From Paenibacillus flagellatus (GTDB lineage: Bacteria > Bacillota > Bacilli > Paenibacillales > NBRC-103111), in NCBI RefSeq assembly GCF_003217775.1, contig NZ_QJVJ01000002.1, positions 310,001 through 374,000 on the forward strand: a DNA stretch of 64,000 nt, given 5' to 3'. How positions within the stretch are numbered: the first letter of the stretch is position 1; every line of letters starts with the position of its first letter. The translations under genes were made by a program, and so were the position numbers. Under the pieces are notes generated by a model. The model saw nothing but the letters and a program-made list of their open reading frames with translations, did not search any database and had not been told where the DNA came from. This document shows, in pieces, positions 26,021 through 35,218 of the stretch.

Positions 26021-28080
26021 TGGACGCATCGCCAGCACTCCTATCGGAAACCCGTTCCCGCTCCTCCTGGAAAGCGGCGCTCGTCTTCGGCGGCGGTCTG
26101 CTCGCGCTGGCTGTTCTCGTCTTCGCCAGCTTGACGCAGGGAGAGGCGGACGTGACGGTGCGGACGGTCGTGGACGCGCTGCTTGCGCCGCAGAACACGC
26201 TGCAGCACAATACGGTGCTCGGCGTCCGCCTGCCGCGGGCCGTCATGGCCGTCATCGCCGGCGCGGCGCTCGCCGTATCCGGCGCGCTGCTGCAGACGGT
26301 GACGCGCAATCCGCTCGCCTCGGCCGGGACGTTCGGCATTAACGCCGGCGCCTACTTCGTCGTCGTCGCGGCGGCCGTCTTCCTGCCCGCGCTCAAAAGC
26401 GCCGCGCCGCTCGCGCTGGCGCTCGTCGGCGGCGCCGGCGGCGCGGCGATGGCGTACGCGATGGCGGGCGGGCCGAGAGGGACGCCCGTCCGGATGGCGC
26501 TCGCGGGCATGATCGTGTCGCTCGTGCTGTCGGCGTTCACGAGCGCGCTTCAGCTGCTGTACGAGAACGAGACGAACGGCTTGTTCCTGTGGGGCTCCGG
26601 CTCGCTCGTCCAGAACGACTGGAAGGGCGTCGAGCACGCTTGGCCGTGGGTCGTCGCGGGCGCGGCCGTCGTCCTCCTGTTCGTCCGGACGCTCGACCTG
26701 CTCGAGCTCGGCGACGACACGGCCAAGTCGCTCGGCCAGCGCGTCGGCGCGGCGCGGCTGACGGCGCTGGCGGCGGCGATCGTGCTCGCCGCCGTCACCG
26801 TCAGCGTCGTCGGCCCGATCGGCTTCGTCGGCCTGATCGCGCCGCACCTCGTGCGGCTGATCGGCTACCGCCGCCATCGCGCGCTGCTGCCGGCAAGCGC
26901 CCTGTGGGGCGCCGTCGTCCTCGTCGGCGCCGATACGGTCGCGCGTCTGTTCCGCAGCACGATCGGCGAGCTGCCGGCCGGCGCGGTGACGGCGGCGCTC
27001 GGCGCGCCGTGGCTCATCTGGCTCGCCGTGCGCGGAGCGAAGGAGCAGCGCGCCGTCGACGCGTCGAGCTCGATGAGCGTCGGCTTCACCCGCGGCGGCA
27101 TGCCGTATGCGGCGATGCTCGGCGTCATGGCGCTGCTGCTCGCCGCCGCCGCCGTCGTCGGCTTGGCCGCGGGCGGGCTGAAGATCGGCGTCGGCGACGT
27201 GCTCGCCGTTCTCGGCGGCGGCGGGCAGGACATGTACCGCAACATCATTATGGAGATGCGGCTGCCCCGGCTGGCGGTCGCGATGCTCGCGGGCGCGGGA
27301 CTCGCCGTCTCCGGCGTCCTGCTGCAGGGCGCCGTGCGCAACCCGCTCGCCGATCCTTCCGTCATCGGCGTCACGTCGGGGGCGGGCGTCGGCGCATTGC
27401 TGCTGCTCGTCGTCTGGCCGGAGGCGCCGGGCGCGCTGCTGCCGGCGGCGGCTTTCGCCGGAGCGGTCGCGGCGGCGGCGCTCGTCTACGCGCTCGCTTG
27501 GCGCAAAGGGCTGCACCCGACGGTGCTGACGCTCGTCGGCATCGCGGTGACGGCGATCGGCTCGGCGGTCATCCACTTCCTCGTCATCAAGTCGGGGATG
27601 GGCGCCGCCCCGGCGCTCGCCTGGCTGGCCGGCAGCACGTACGGTCGCGGCTGGGAGGAGTTCGGCCGGCTCGCCGTCGCGATCGTCCTGCTCGTGCCGT
27701 ACGCGTGGATGCTCGGCCGCCGGATCGACCTGCTCGCCTTCGGCGACCCGGTGTCGCTCGGGCTCGGGCTGAAGCTGCAGCGGACGCGGGTGCTCGCCGC
27801 CGGCGTCGGGGTGGCGCTCGCGGCGATCGCCGTGGCGTGCGTCGGTACGGTCGGCTTCATCGGCTTGCTGGCGCCGCACGCGGCCCGCATGCTGATCGGG
27901 CAAAACCAGCGCAGGGCGGTGCCGCTCGCGGCGATGCTCGGCGCGCTGCTGCTGCTGCTCGCCGACGTCATCGGGAGAGTGGCGATCGCGCCGAAGGAAA
28001 TTCCCGCCGGGCTCGTCGTGGCGCTGATCGGGACGCCGTATTTGCTCGCGCTCATGTACCGGAGCTTCGCCAGACGATAA
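26017..28080 (+). CDS. Fused FecCD-type siderophore permease (two permease domains in one chain)
   Basis: Starts at ATG 26017 overlapping the stop of the binding protein (ATGA). At 687 residues it is twice the usual FecCD length. Two tandem copies of the family are seen: GVRLPRAVMAVIAGAALAVS and GPIGFVGLIAPHLVRLIGYR in the first half, MRLPRLAVAMLAGAGLAVSG and GTVGFIGLLAPHAARMLIGQ in the second. This arrangement matches FhuB. One chain can therefore form the whole membrane channel. Very alanine-rich; base composition is among the highest GC in the window. A terminator follows. Confidence 0.93.
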   Translation: MMDASPALLSETRSRSSWKAALVFGGGLLALAVLVFASLTQGEADVTVRTVVDALLAPQNTLQHNTVLGVRLPRAVMAVIAGAALAVSGALLQTVTRNPLASAGTFGINAGAYFVVVAAAVFLPALKSAAPLALALVGGAGGAAMAYAMAGGPRGTPVRMALAGMIVSLVLSAFTSALQLLYENETNGLFLWGSGSLVQNDWKGVEHAWPWVVAGAAVVLLFVRTLDLLELGDDTAKSLGQRVGAARLTALAAAIVLAAVTVSVVGPIGFVGLIAPHLVRLIGYRRHRALLPASALWGAVVLVGADTVARLFRSTIGELPAGAVTAALGAPWLIWLAVRGAKEQRAVDASSSMSVGFTRGGMPYAAMLGVMALLLAAAAVVGLAAGGLKIGVGDVLAVLGGGGQDMYRNIIMEMRLPRLAVAMLAGAGLAVSGVLLQGAVRNPLADPSVIGVTSGAGVGALLLLVVWPEAPGALLPAAAFAGAVAAAALVYALAWRKGLHPTVLTLVGIAVTAIGSAVIHFLVIKSGMGAAPALAWLAGSTYGRGWEEFGRLAVAIVLLVPYAWMLGRRIDLLAFGDPVSLGLGLKLQRTRVLAAGVGVALAAIAVACVGTVGFIGLLAPHAARMLIGQNQRRAVPLAAMLGALLLLLADVIGRVAIAPKEIPAGLVVALIGTPYLLALMYRSFARR

Positions 28081-28114
28081 CCGCATAGCGGGCCTATGGC
28101 CGATTCGGAGGAAG

Positions 28115-28139
28115 GAAGGGAGCGATCCCTTCTTTTTTT
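28115..28139 (+). terminator. Terminator of the siderophore operon
   Basis: A perfect 7 bp stem (GAAGGGA / TCCCTTC, loop GCGA) is followed by seven T. Confidence 0.92.
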
Positions 28140-28261
28140 GTGGCGCGAATCGCGGATCGCGGGTCGTTAAAGCGGGAAACGTCCACCCCCGCCGCCGAAT
28201 CTGTTCTTTCGGAGTCTTCGACTCCGTCCGTTTAACTCTTTGGCAGGCATCCTCGCTCGAC

Positions 28262-28275
28262 ATGTTATAACAAAT
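28262..28275. promoter_or_regulatory. Upstream copy of a duplicated operator (ATGTTATAACAAAT)
   Basis: Contains the perfect palindrome TGTTATAACA. An identical 14-base copy lies exactly 120 bases downstream at the mannosidase promoter. Likely target of the GntR-LacI-type regulator at 35219 (inference). Confidence 0.6.
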
Positions 28276-28352
28276 CGCAGGCCACGGATCACAAATCCCG
28301 CGCATCACCACAAACGCACCGGTCCCAAAGTAACAAAATTCCAATTTCCTTA

Positions 28353-28381
28353 TTGACGGAATCGTCAACTCCACTTAATAT
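28353..28381 (+). promoter_or_regulatory. Promoter of the alpha-mannosidase/ABC operon
   Basis: TTGACG and TAATAT with 17-base spacing. The -35 box is part of a perfect inverted repeat TTGACG-GAAT-CGTCAA (28353-28368), and the duplicated palindromic operator begins one base after the -10 box. Confidence 0.65.
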
Positions 28382-28395
28382 ATGTTATAACAAAT
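28382..28395. promoter_or_regulatory. Promoter-proximal copy of the duplicated operator
   Basis: ATGTTATAACAAAT, identical to 28262-28275, centred near the expected transcription start. A regulator bound here would block initiation, and the 120-base spacing allows DNA looping with the upstream copy. Confidence 0.65.
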
Positions 28396-28400
28396 ATTTA

Positions 28401-28414
28401 TGCAAACGCTTACG
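28401..28414. promoter_or_regulatory. Possible cre site in the mannosidase leader
   Basis: TGCAAACGCTTACG agrees with the cre consensus TGWAARCGYTWNCW at 12 of 14 positions and lies in the 5' leader, as expected for CcpA roadblock control of a sugar-use operon. Confidence 0.4.
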
Positions 28415-28456
28415 TATCAGTACAACATATGCGTTGCAGCATTGGAGGTGCGGACG

Positions 28457-31400
28457 TTGCCTTACCCGAACAGTGTCAATTTGAACCGCGTGCTGGACAA
28501 AATCCGCCAATCGGTTTACACCCCGATCGCGGAGCTGTCCGTCGAGGCTTGGGTCACGCCGGAGCCGGTCGGCTTCGCAAGCCGCCGGGAAGGACGCAGG
28601 CTCGAGCTTCGCCCGGGGGACAAATGGGGAGACTTGTGGGACTGCGCCTGGTTTCATTTTCAAGGGGCGGTGCCGGCCGAAGGAGCGGGTCGTCCGGTCG
28701 TGCTGCTGATCGACATCAACGGCGAATTGTGCCTCGTCGACGGGCAGGGAGACCCGACGCAAGGGCTGACAAACGTCAATTCCGAGTTCGACAAGTCGCT
28801 CGGGCTGCCGGGCAAGCGAGTCGTCCATGTGGCGAATCCCGCCCGCGGCGGCGAAGCGATCGACTTGTGGGGAGACGCCGGCTGCAACGATCTGTTCGGC
28901 AAGCTGCAGGACAACGGCACGTTGAAGGAGGCGTTCGTCGCCATCTGCAACGAGAGCATGCGCCAGCTGCTGTACGATTTCGAGGTGCTGCTCGAGCTGT
29001 CCGCCCAGCTGCCGGAGCCGTCGGCGAGAAGACACCGGATCGTCCATGCGCTGAACCGGGCCGCCAAGACGCTCGTCGCCTACGACGACGAAGAAGCCCG
29101 ACGGGCGCGCGAGCTGCTCGCGCCGGAGCTGGCGAAGCGGGGAGGCGACCCGTCCTTGCGCCTGTCCGCGATCGGCCATGCGCATATCGACCTCGCTTGG
29201 CTGTGGCCGATCCGCGAGACGATCCGCAAAGGGGCGCGAACGTTCGCCACCGCACTGACCATGATGGAGCGATACCCCGAGTACGTATTCGGAGCGAGCC
29301 AGCCGCAGCTGTACGTCTGGATGAAGGAGCATTATCCGCGGCTGTACGCGAGAGTGAAGGAACGGGTGCGCGAAGGAAGGTGGGAAGTGCAAGGGGCGAT
29401 GTGGGTCGAGCCGGATACGAACGTGACCGGCGGCGAATCGCTTGTCCGCCAGCTGCTGTACGGCAAGTCGTTTTTCCGCGACGAGTTCGGCGTCGACGTC
29501 GATTGTCTGTGGTTGCCCGACGTGTTCGGCTACAGCGCGGCGCTTCCGCAGCTGCTGGCCAAGTCCGGCGTCCGCTACATGATGACGACGAAGCTGTCGT
29601 GGAGCGAGTACAACGAGTTTCCGCATCATACGTTTCGGTGGGAAGGGCTGGACGGCAGCCGCGTCCTGGTCCATATGCCTCCGGAAGGGACGTACAACAG
29701 CTCGGCGGCGCCGAGAGCGCTCGCGAAGGCGGAAGCGAAGTTCAAGGACAAGGCCATCTCCGACGAAGCGCTGCTGTTGTTCGGCATCGGGGACGGAGGC
29801 GGCGGTCCCGGCGAGGAGCATCTCGAGCGACTGCGGCGGGAAGCCGATTTGAACGGCCTCCCCCCCGTCCGTCAGGAGCATTCGGCGCGCTTCTTCGGGC
29901 GTATCGGTCGTCATGCCGAGACGTTCCCCGTCTGGCAGGGCGAGCTGTACTTGGAGAAGCATCAGGGGACGTACACGACGCAGGCGGACAACAAGGCCGG
30001 CAACCGGCGGATGGAGTTCGCGCTGCGCGAGCTGGAATGGGCGTCCGTCCTCGGCGTCGTTCGCGGGACGTCCGATTATCCGGCCGACCGGCTGGCGGCA
30101 TGGTGGAAGGAAACGCTGCTGTACCAATTCCACGACATATTGCCCGGCTCGTCGATTACCCGGGTGTTCGACGAATCGCGGGAGCGGTACCGGGTGATGC
30201 TCGCGGACGTCGAGCGGCTGACCGGGGAGACGTACGCGGCGCTGGCCGATTCCCTCGCCCGTGACGAACAGGGTGGCGGCGGGGCGTTCACCTGCGCGGT
30301 ATTCAATTCGCTGTCGTGGGAACGTACGGAATGGCTTCGCCTCGACGGCGAATGGCGCGAGGTGACGGTGCCCGCGATGGGATACGCGCTCGTCCGCGCC
30401 GGCGACTCGCCGTCCGCCCCGTCTTCCTCCGGGCTGTCGGCCTCGACGTCGCGGCTCGAGAACGACGCGCTGCGCGTCGAATTCGCCGAGTGCGGCGCGA
30501 TCCGCTCCGTCGTCGACAAGCGTACGGGCCGGGAGACGATCGCCGGGGGCAAGCTGGCGAACCGTCTTGCCGTCTATGCCGACAACGGCAACGCGTGGGA
30601 CTTCCCGATCGACTACGAAAACTACCCGTCCGCCGTCTTCGCCCTCGTGTCGAGCGAGGCTCGTATCGACGGACCGCACGCCGTCGTGACGCAGACGTAC
30701 GAGTACGGGCAGTCCGAGCTGGTGCAGGACATCGTGCTGACGAAGGGCTGCGGACGGATCGAGTTCCGGACGCGGGTCGAATGGCGCGAATCGCACAAGA
30801 TGCTGCGGACGTCGTTTCCCGTTGCCGTGAAAGCGGCGGAAGCGTCGTTTGACATCCAGTTCGGCCATCTGAAGCGCCCGACGCACCGGAACACGTCGTG
30901 GGATTTCGCGAAGCGGGAGAAGTGCGCGCACAAGTTCGCCGACCTTTCCCGGCCCGATTTCGGCGTCGCGCTGCTGAACGATGGCAAGTACGGCTACCGG
31001 GTCGAGGACGGCGAGATCGATCTGAACCTGATCCGCAGCCCGTCGTACCCGGACCCGGCCGCGGACCGCGGCACGCACCGGTTCACGTATGCGCTCGTCC
31101 CGCACGAAGGCTCGCTGACCGATTCCGACGTCATCCGCCAAGGGTACGAGCTGAACTGCCCGCTGCGCGTTACCCGTCTGGCGGAGCAAGGCCGCGGCGC
31201 GCCCGCCGTTGCGGAGCGGCGGGGCGGATGGATCGACACCGGCGCGGACGGCGTCATCGTAGAAGCGGTCAAGCGGGCGGAGGACGGCGACGGCATCATC
31301 GTGCGGCTGTACGAGAGCAAAGGAACGGATGCGACCGCGCGGATGACGTTCGCCGTTCCGTTCCGCTCCGTCGTCGAGACCGATCTGATGGAACGAGACA

Positions 31401-31486
31401 TCGGCGCCGAACCGCTCGACGCCGAATCGCCGGTATTGCGGCTCCGCCCGTTCGACATCCGCACGATTCGCTGCCGGCTTCGTTAG
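28457..31486 (+). CDS. Alpha-mannosidase, glycoside hydrolase family 38
   Basis: The RBS GGAGGTG (28444-28450) points to TTG 28457; the ATG at 28400 lies in the operator/leader region and has no RBS. Residues about 235-250 (IGHAHIDLAWLWPIRE) hold the zinc-binding His-x-Asp, and MWVEPDTNVTGGESL holds the Asp nucleophile (Asp320); GDGGGGPGEEHLERL and LYQFHDILPGSSI are further GH38 signatures. The C-terminal half is the beta-sandwich of the family. It hydrolyses alpha-mannosides in the cytoplasm (no signal peptide), presumably after import by the ABC system encoded next. Confidence 0.93.
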   Translation: MPYPNSVNLNRVLDKIRQSVYTPIAELSVEAWVTPEPVGFASRREGRRLELRPGDKWGDLWDCAWFHFQGAVPAEGAGRPVVLLIDINGELCLVDGQGDPTQGLTNVNSEFDKSLGLPGKRVVHVANPARGGEAIDLWGDAGCNDLFGKLQDNGTLKEAFVAICNESMRQLLYDFEVLLELSAQLPEPSARRHRIVHALNRAAKTLVAYDDEEARRARELLAPELAKRGGDPSLRLSAIGHAHIDLAWLWPIRETIRKGARTFATALTMMERYPEYVFGASQPQLYVWMKEHYPRLYARVKERVREGRWEVQGAMWVEPDTNVTGGESLVRQLLYGKSFFRDEFGVDVDCLWLPDVFGYSAALPQLLAKSGVRYMMTTKLSWSEYNEFPHHTFRWEGLDGSRVLVHMPPEGTYNSSAAPRALAKAEAKFKDKAISDEALLLFGIGDGGGGPGEEHLERLRREADLNGLPPVRQEHSARFFGRIGRHAETFPVWQGELYLEKHQGTYTTQADNKAGNRRMEFALRELEWASVLGVVRGTSDYPADRLAAWWKETLLYQFHDILPGSSITRVFDESRERYRVMLADVERLTGETYAALADSLARDEQGGGGAFTCAVFNSLSWERTEWLRLDGEWREVTVPAMGYALVRAGDSPSAPSSSGLSASTSRLENDALRVEFAECGAIRSVVDKRTGRETIAGGKLANRLAVYADNGNAWDFPIDYENYPSAVFALVSSEARIDGPHAVVTQTYEYGQSELVQDIVLTKGCGRIEFRTRVEWRESHKMLRTSFPVAVKAAEASFDIQFGHLKRPTHRNTSWDFAKREKCAHKFADLSRPDFGVALLNDGKYGYRVEDGEIDLNLIRSPSYPDPAADRGTHRFTYALVPHEGSLTDSDVIRQGYELNCPLRVTRLAEQGRGAPAVAERRGGWIDTGADGVIVEAVKRAEDGDGIIVRLYESKGTDATARMTFAVPFRSVVETDLMERDIGAEPLDAESPVLRLRPFDIRTIRCRLR

Positions 31487-31520
31487 CACGACCTATTCGC
31501 CGATAAGGAGGGGGTTCCCC

Positions 31521-32480
31521 ATGGATGTCAAAATCGGCTCGACCGCCGAACGACCGCTCCCCCGGCCGGGCAAATTCGATTCCGTCAAGAAACGGCTGAA
31601 GCGGAACGTCGGCCTGTACATCATCATTTCTCCGGCTGTTCTTTATTACCTCATCTGGCATTACTGGCCGATGTACGGCGTGCAAATCGCCTTCAAGGAC
31701 TTTATGCCGGGGCTCGGCATCTGGAACAGCCCTTGGGTCGGCTTCGAGCATTTCGAGCGGCTGTTCAACGCCTACTACTTCTGGACGATATTGAAAAACA
31801 CGCTCGGCATCAGCCTGTACGGCCTGCTCGTGGGCATTCCGGCCCCGATCGTGCTGGCCCTTCTGTTCAACGAGGTACGGAGCAAAAAGCTCCGTACGTT
31901 CGCTCAAACGGTCTCGTACGCGCCGCATTTCATTTCCGTCGTCGTCGCCGTCGGCATTTTGTTCTTCTTCATCTCGCCGACGAACGGCGTCATCAACTCG
32001 GTGCTGCAATCGCTCGGCTTCGCCTCCCGCGACTTTTTGGCCGAGCCGGGAAGCTTCTGGCATCTGTACGTCTGGTCCGGCATTTGGCAAGGCATCGGCT
32101 GGTCTTCCCTCATTTACAGCGCCGCCATCTCGGGCATTTCGCCGGATTTGTACGAGGCGGCGTATATCGACGGAGCGAGCAAGTGGCGGCGCATCTGGCA
32201 CGTCACGCTGCCCGGCATGGTGCCGACGATCGTCATCCTGTCGATATTGAGCGCGGGCGGCATTATGAGCGTCGGCTTCGAGAAAATATTGCTCATGCAA
32301 AACCCGATGAATCTGGAAACGTCCGAGGTCATCTCCACTTACATGTACAAAAGCGGGCTGCTCAACACGCAGTACAGCTTCTCGGCGGCGGTCGGCCTGT
32401 TCAACAACGTCATCAACTTCATCATTCTGATCGTCGTAAACGCGGTCGCGCGCAAAGTCGGGGAGACGAGCCTATGGTGA
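31521..32480 (+). CDS. ABC transporter permease (LplB type)
   Basis: Member of the LplB/YtcP-like polysaccharide permease group: YIIISPAVLYYLIWHYWPMY in the first helix and EAA loop YEAAYIDGASKWRRIWHVTL. It starts 35 bases after the mannosidase stop, after a purine-rich GGAGGGGG box. With the next gene and the solute-binding protein it forms an importer for an oligosaccharide, probably alpha-mannoside (from context). No ATPase gene is present; a shared MsmX-type ATPase such as the one at 20329 could serve. Confidence 0.93.
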   Translation: MDVKIGSTAERPLPRPGKFDSVKKRLKRNVGLYIIISPAVLYYLIWHYWPMYGVQIAFKDFMPGLGIWNSPWVGFEHFERLFNAYYFWTILKNTLGISLYGLLVGIPAPIVLALLFNEVRSKKLRTFAQTVSYAPHFISVVVAVGILFFFISPTNGVINSVLQSLGFASRDFLAEPGSFWHLYVWSGIWQGIGWSSLIYSAAISGISPDLYEAAYIDGASKWRRIWHVTLPGMVPTIVILSILSAGGIMSVGFEKILLMQNPMNLETSEVISTYMYKSGLLNTQYSFSAAVGLFNNVINFIILIVVNAVARKVGETSLW

Positions 32481-32520
32481 AGGCGGACGCCCCATCCTCG
32501 CATCGAAAGGAGATCGTGCC

Positions 32521-33417
32521 GTGCTGCTGAACGTCAAACGGACGCCGGGGGAGAAGCTCGCGGACGGGCTCATTCTCGTCCTGGTCGTCGCGATTACGAT
32601 CGCCATATTGTATCCGCTCCTATTCGTCCTGTTCGCCTCGCTGTCCGATCCTCGCCGCATATGGGACAGTCCGCTGCTGCTCTACCCGGCGGGCTTCAAC
32701 CTGGACAGCTACGCGAAGGTGTTCGAGAACAAAGACATGTGGAGCGGCTACGCGAACACGCTGCTCTATACGTTCGTCGGGACGGCGATCAACATCGTCA
32801 TGACCGTGCTCGGGGCGTACCCGCTGTCCCGGAAAAAGTTTTACGGCAAAAGCTTGTTCACGCTGCTGTTCGCGTTCACGATGTTTTTCGGCGGCGGGCT
32901 CATTCCCGTCTACTTGGTCAACAAGCAGCTCGGCCTGCTCAACACGATGTGGGCGCTCGTGCTGCCCGGTGCGATAAGCGCCTACAACATGATCATCATG
33001 CGAACGTATTTCCAGACGCGCATTCCCGACGAGCTCGAGGAAAGCGCCTATGTCGACGGCTGCAACGACTTCCGCCTGTTGTACAAAATCGTACTGCCGC
33101 TTTCGATGCCGATCATCGCGGTCATGGTGCTGTTTTACGGCGTGGGGCATTGGAACTCGTATTTCGACGCGATGATTTATTTGACCGACCGGGGGAAGTT
33201 TCCGCTGCAGCTCATTTTGCGGGAAATTTTGGTCCAAAACGATTTCAAGGAGATGGCCGGCATTTCGGTCGGAGGCGAGTACGCGGATCAAATGATCGTG
33301 AAGGAAGGGCTGAAATACGCGGTCGTCGTCTTGTCCGCCCTGCCGCTGCTGATTCTGTATCCGATGCTGTCCAAATTTTTCGAGAAAGGCATCTTGGTGG
33401 GAGCGATCAAAGGCTGA
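32521..33417 (+). CDS. ABC transporter permease (LplC/AraQ type)
   Basis: GTG start 8 bases after AAAGGAG. Features of the group: FGGGLIPVYLVNKQLGL and the EAA-like loop EESAYVDGCNDFRLLYKIVL, with the C-terminal motif FFEKGILVGAIKG typical of LplC-type permeases. It pairs with the LplB-type subunit just upstream. Confidence 0.93.
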   Translation: MLLNVKRTPGEKLADGLILVLVVAITIAILYPLLFVLFASLSDPRRIWDSPLLLYPAGFNLDSYAKVFENKDMWSGYANTLLYTFVGTAINIVMTVLGAYPLSRKKFYGKSLFTLLFAFTMFFGGGLIPVYLVNKQLGLLNTMWALVLPGAISAYNMIIMRTYFQTRIPDELEESAYVDGCNDFRLLYKIVLPLSMPIIAVMVLFYGVGHWNSYFDAMIYLTDRGKFPLQLILREILVQNDFKEMAGISVGGEYADQMIVKEGLKYAVVVLSALPLLILYPMLSKFFEKGILVGAIKG

Positions 33418-33484
33418 TCCGGTTTCAAGGCCGGGAGGCGACTTCCGGATGGAACATATTAACCAAGGGAAGAAGGTTGAGGAC

Positions 33485-35089
33485 ATGAAGAAAGGGTTGT
33501 CTCTGCTGCTGGCATCGACATTGACGCTTTCGCTCGCGCTGACCGCCTGCGGCGGAACGGAACAGGCGGCGACTCCGGGGAAAGCCGGGGAATCGCCGGG
33601 CACGACGGCCGCGAACGAGAAGATCGCGCTGAAGATGGTGAAACGAGGGTACACCGATGTTCACCCTCCGGCGAAAGACTTGTGGATGTGGAAAAAATAT
33701 GAGGAGAAAACCGGCATCCGCGTCGACTTCGAAGAAATTCCCGCTGCGGCCGTTACCGAGCGGAAAAACGTCATCCTCGGCTCGAACGACTTGCCCGACG
33801 CCTTTTACCGGATCGCCTTCGGTACCGACGAGCTGATGAAGTACGGGAAGCAGGGCTTGTTCATCCCGCTCGAGAAGCTGATCGAGCAGCACGCGCCCAA
33901 CTTGAACAAGCTGCTGCGGGATAACCCGGACATCAAGCGCGCGATTACGATGTCGGACGGCCACATTTACGCACTGCCTTACGTCGATTTCTCCAAAGCG
34001 TTCAACTCGGTCCGGCTGTATATCAACAAGTCGTGGCTGGACGAAGCGGGCTTGGCCGTGCCGAAGACGACGGCGGAATTCCGGAGCGCCCTCAAGACCG
34101 TCCGGCAAAAAGATCCCGCGCGGCTCGGCTGGGTGCTGGAAAGCCGGTATTGGACGTTTCTCGAAAGCTTCCTCGCAAGCAGCTTCGGCATGGGCGAGGG
34201 CGGCTCGAAGGCGTTCGGCCAGTCGATCTACAAAGACAAGGACGGCCAAATCAAGACGACGTTCAACGATCCGAAATATAAAGAGCTGCTCCAATATATG
34301 AGCGATTTGTACAAAGACGGCTCCCTCGCGCAGCAAAACTTCACGACCGGCTACGATTACGCGAAATGGTCGACCGACGGCGCCAACAACTTGGTCGGCT
34401 CGTTCGTCTGGGAAGGCCCGGGCTATATAGGTAAGGACGCCGCCAAAAACTACGTCGGCATCAACGCGCTGGAAGGCCCGCGCGGGGACAAGGTGGCGGG
34501 GACGCTCGGTCCGGCGGCCAAAGGCATTTTCGGTTTCATCATTACGAACAAGAACAAGCACCCGGTCGAAACGTTGAAATGGATCGACTACTTCTACGGG
34601 GAGGAAGGGATTCTATTCGGAACGTTCGGCATCGAGGGCGAGACGTACAAGATGGTCGACGGCAAACCGAAGTACATCGACGACATTTTGAACTACAAGG
34701 GCGGCGTGCAGCTGGGGGCGTTCCAATACGTCGACAACGTGTACGGGGCGTATTATCCGTACGTGGAGCCGAAAGACGAGCTGCGGATGGCGGCGAGAGG
34801 GACGACGGTGGCGGACGAGATCAAGGCCGACCCGGCGGAGCTCGACAAGTTCGCGCCGAAGGAGCTGTGGCCGGACTTCGTGCCGACCGACGAGGAAGCG
34901 AAGCAGACGAGCGCGATGCTGACCGACATCAACAAGTATATCGAGGAGATGCGCGTGAAGTTCGTGACCGGCAAAGCGAATCTGGACACGGAATGGGACA
35001 ATTACGTGAAGACGTTGGACAAAATGGGCGCCGCCAAATATTTGGACATCAGGCGAAAGCAGTACGAGCGCTACATGAGCGTGAAGTAG
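33485..35089 (+). CDS. Extracellular solute-binding lipoprotein (LplA type)
   Basis: Start chosen at ATG 33485 because it gives the signal peptide MKKGLSLLLASTLTLSLALT with lipobox ALTAC; ATG 33449 would add 12 residues before it. At 534 residues it is the size usual for LplA-type proteins. Motifs include YTDVHPPAKDLWMWKKYEE and IFGFIITNKNKHPVETLKW. It is the substrate-capturing subunit for the two permeases. Its place after the permeases, not before, is normal for this group. Confidence 0.92.
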   Translation: MKKGLSLLLASTLTLSLALTACGGTEQAATPGKAGESPGTTAANEKIALKMVKRGYTDVHPPAKDLWMWKKYEEKTGIRVDFEEIPAAAVTERKNVILGSNDLPDAFYRIAFGTDELMKYGKQGLFIPLEKLIEQHAPNLNKLLRDNPDIKRAITMSDGHIYALPYVDFSKAFNSVRLYINKSWLDEAGLAVPKTTAEFRSALKTVRQKDPARLGWVLESRYWTFLESFLASSFGMGEGGSKAFGQSIYKDKDGQIKTTFNDPKYKELLQYMSDLYKDGSLAQQNFTTGYDYAKWSTDGANNLVGSFVWEGPGYIGKDAAKNYVGINALEGPRGDKVAGTLGPAAKGIFGFIITNKNKHPVETLKWIDYFYGEEGILFGTFGIEGETYKMVDGKPKYIDDILNYKGGVQLGAFQYVDNVYGAYYPYVEPKDELRMAARGTTVADEIKADPAELDKFAPKELWPDFVPTDEEAKQTSAMLTDINKYIEEMRVKFVTGKANLDTEWDNYVKTLDKMGAAKYLDIRRKQYERYMSVK

Positions 35090-35177
35090 GGCGGTCGGCG
35101 ACACGGCTCTCCCGGGCGGCCCGGCGGGTTGGGCGGCCCCGGGGGCGGACGGAGCGTTCGTCTTCCTATGCGTTCGG

Positions 35178-35207
35178 TTTACATGAAGAAGCCGGGAACG
35201 CTATAAT
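35178..35207 (+). promoter_or_regulatory. Promoter of the GntR-LacI-type regulator gene
   Basis: TTTACA and a perfect TATAAT with an 18-base spacer. The expected start of transcription is about 5 bases before the first ATG (35219), so an internal start (35234 or 35267) is likely unless the mRNA is nearly leaderless. Confidence 0.65.
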
Positions 35208-35218
35208 TTAATGCGAGA

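Noticed and set aside
28385-31489. Long open frame opposite the alpha-mannosidase
   Set aside because: Mirror of the GH38 gene in GC-rich DNA; no domain pattern or start signals.
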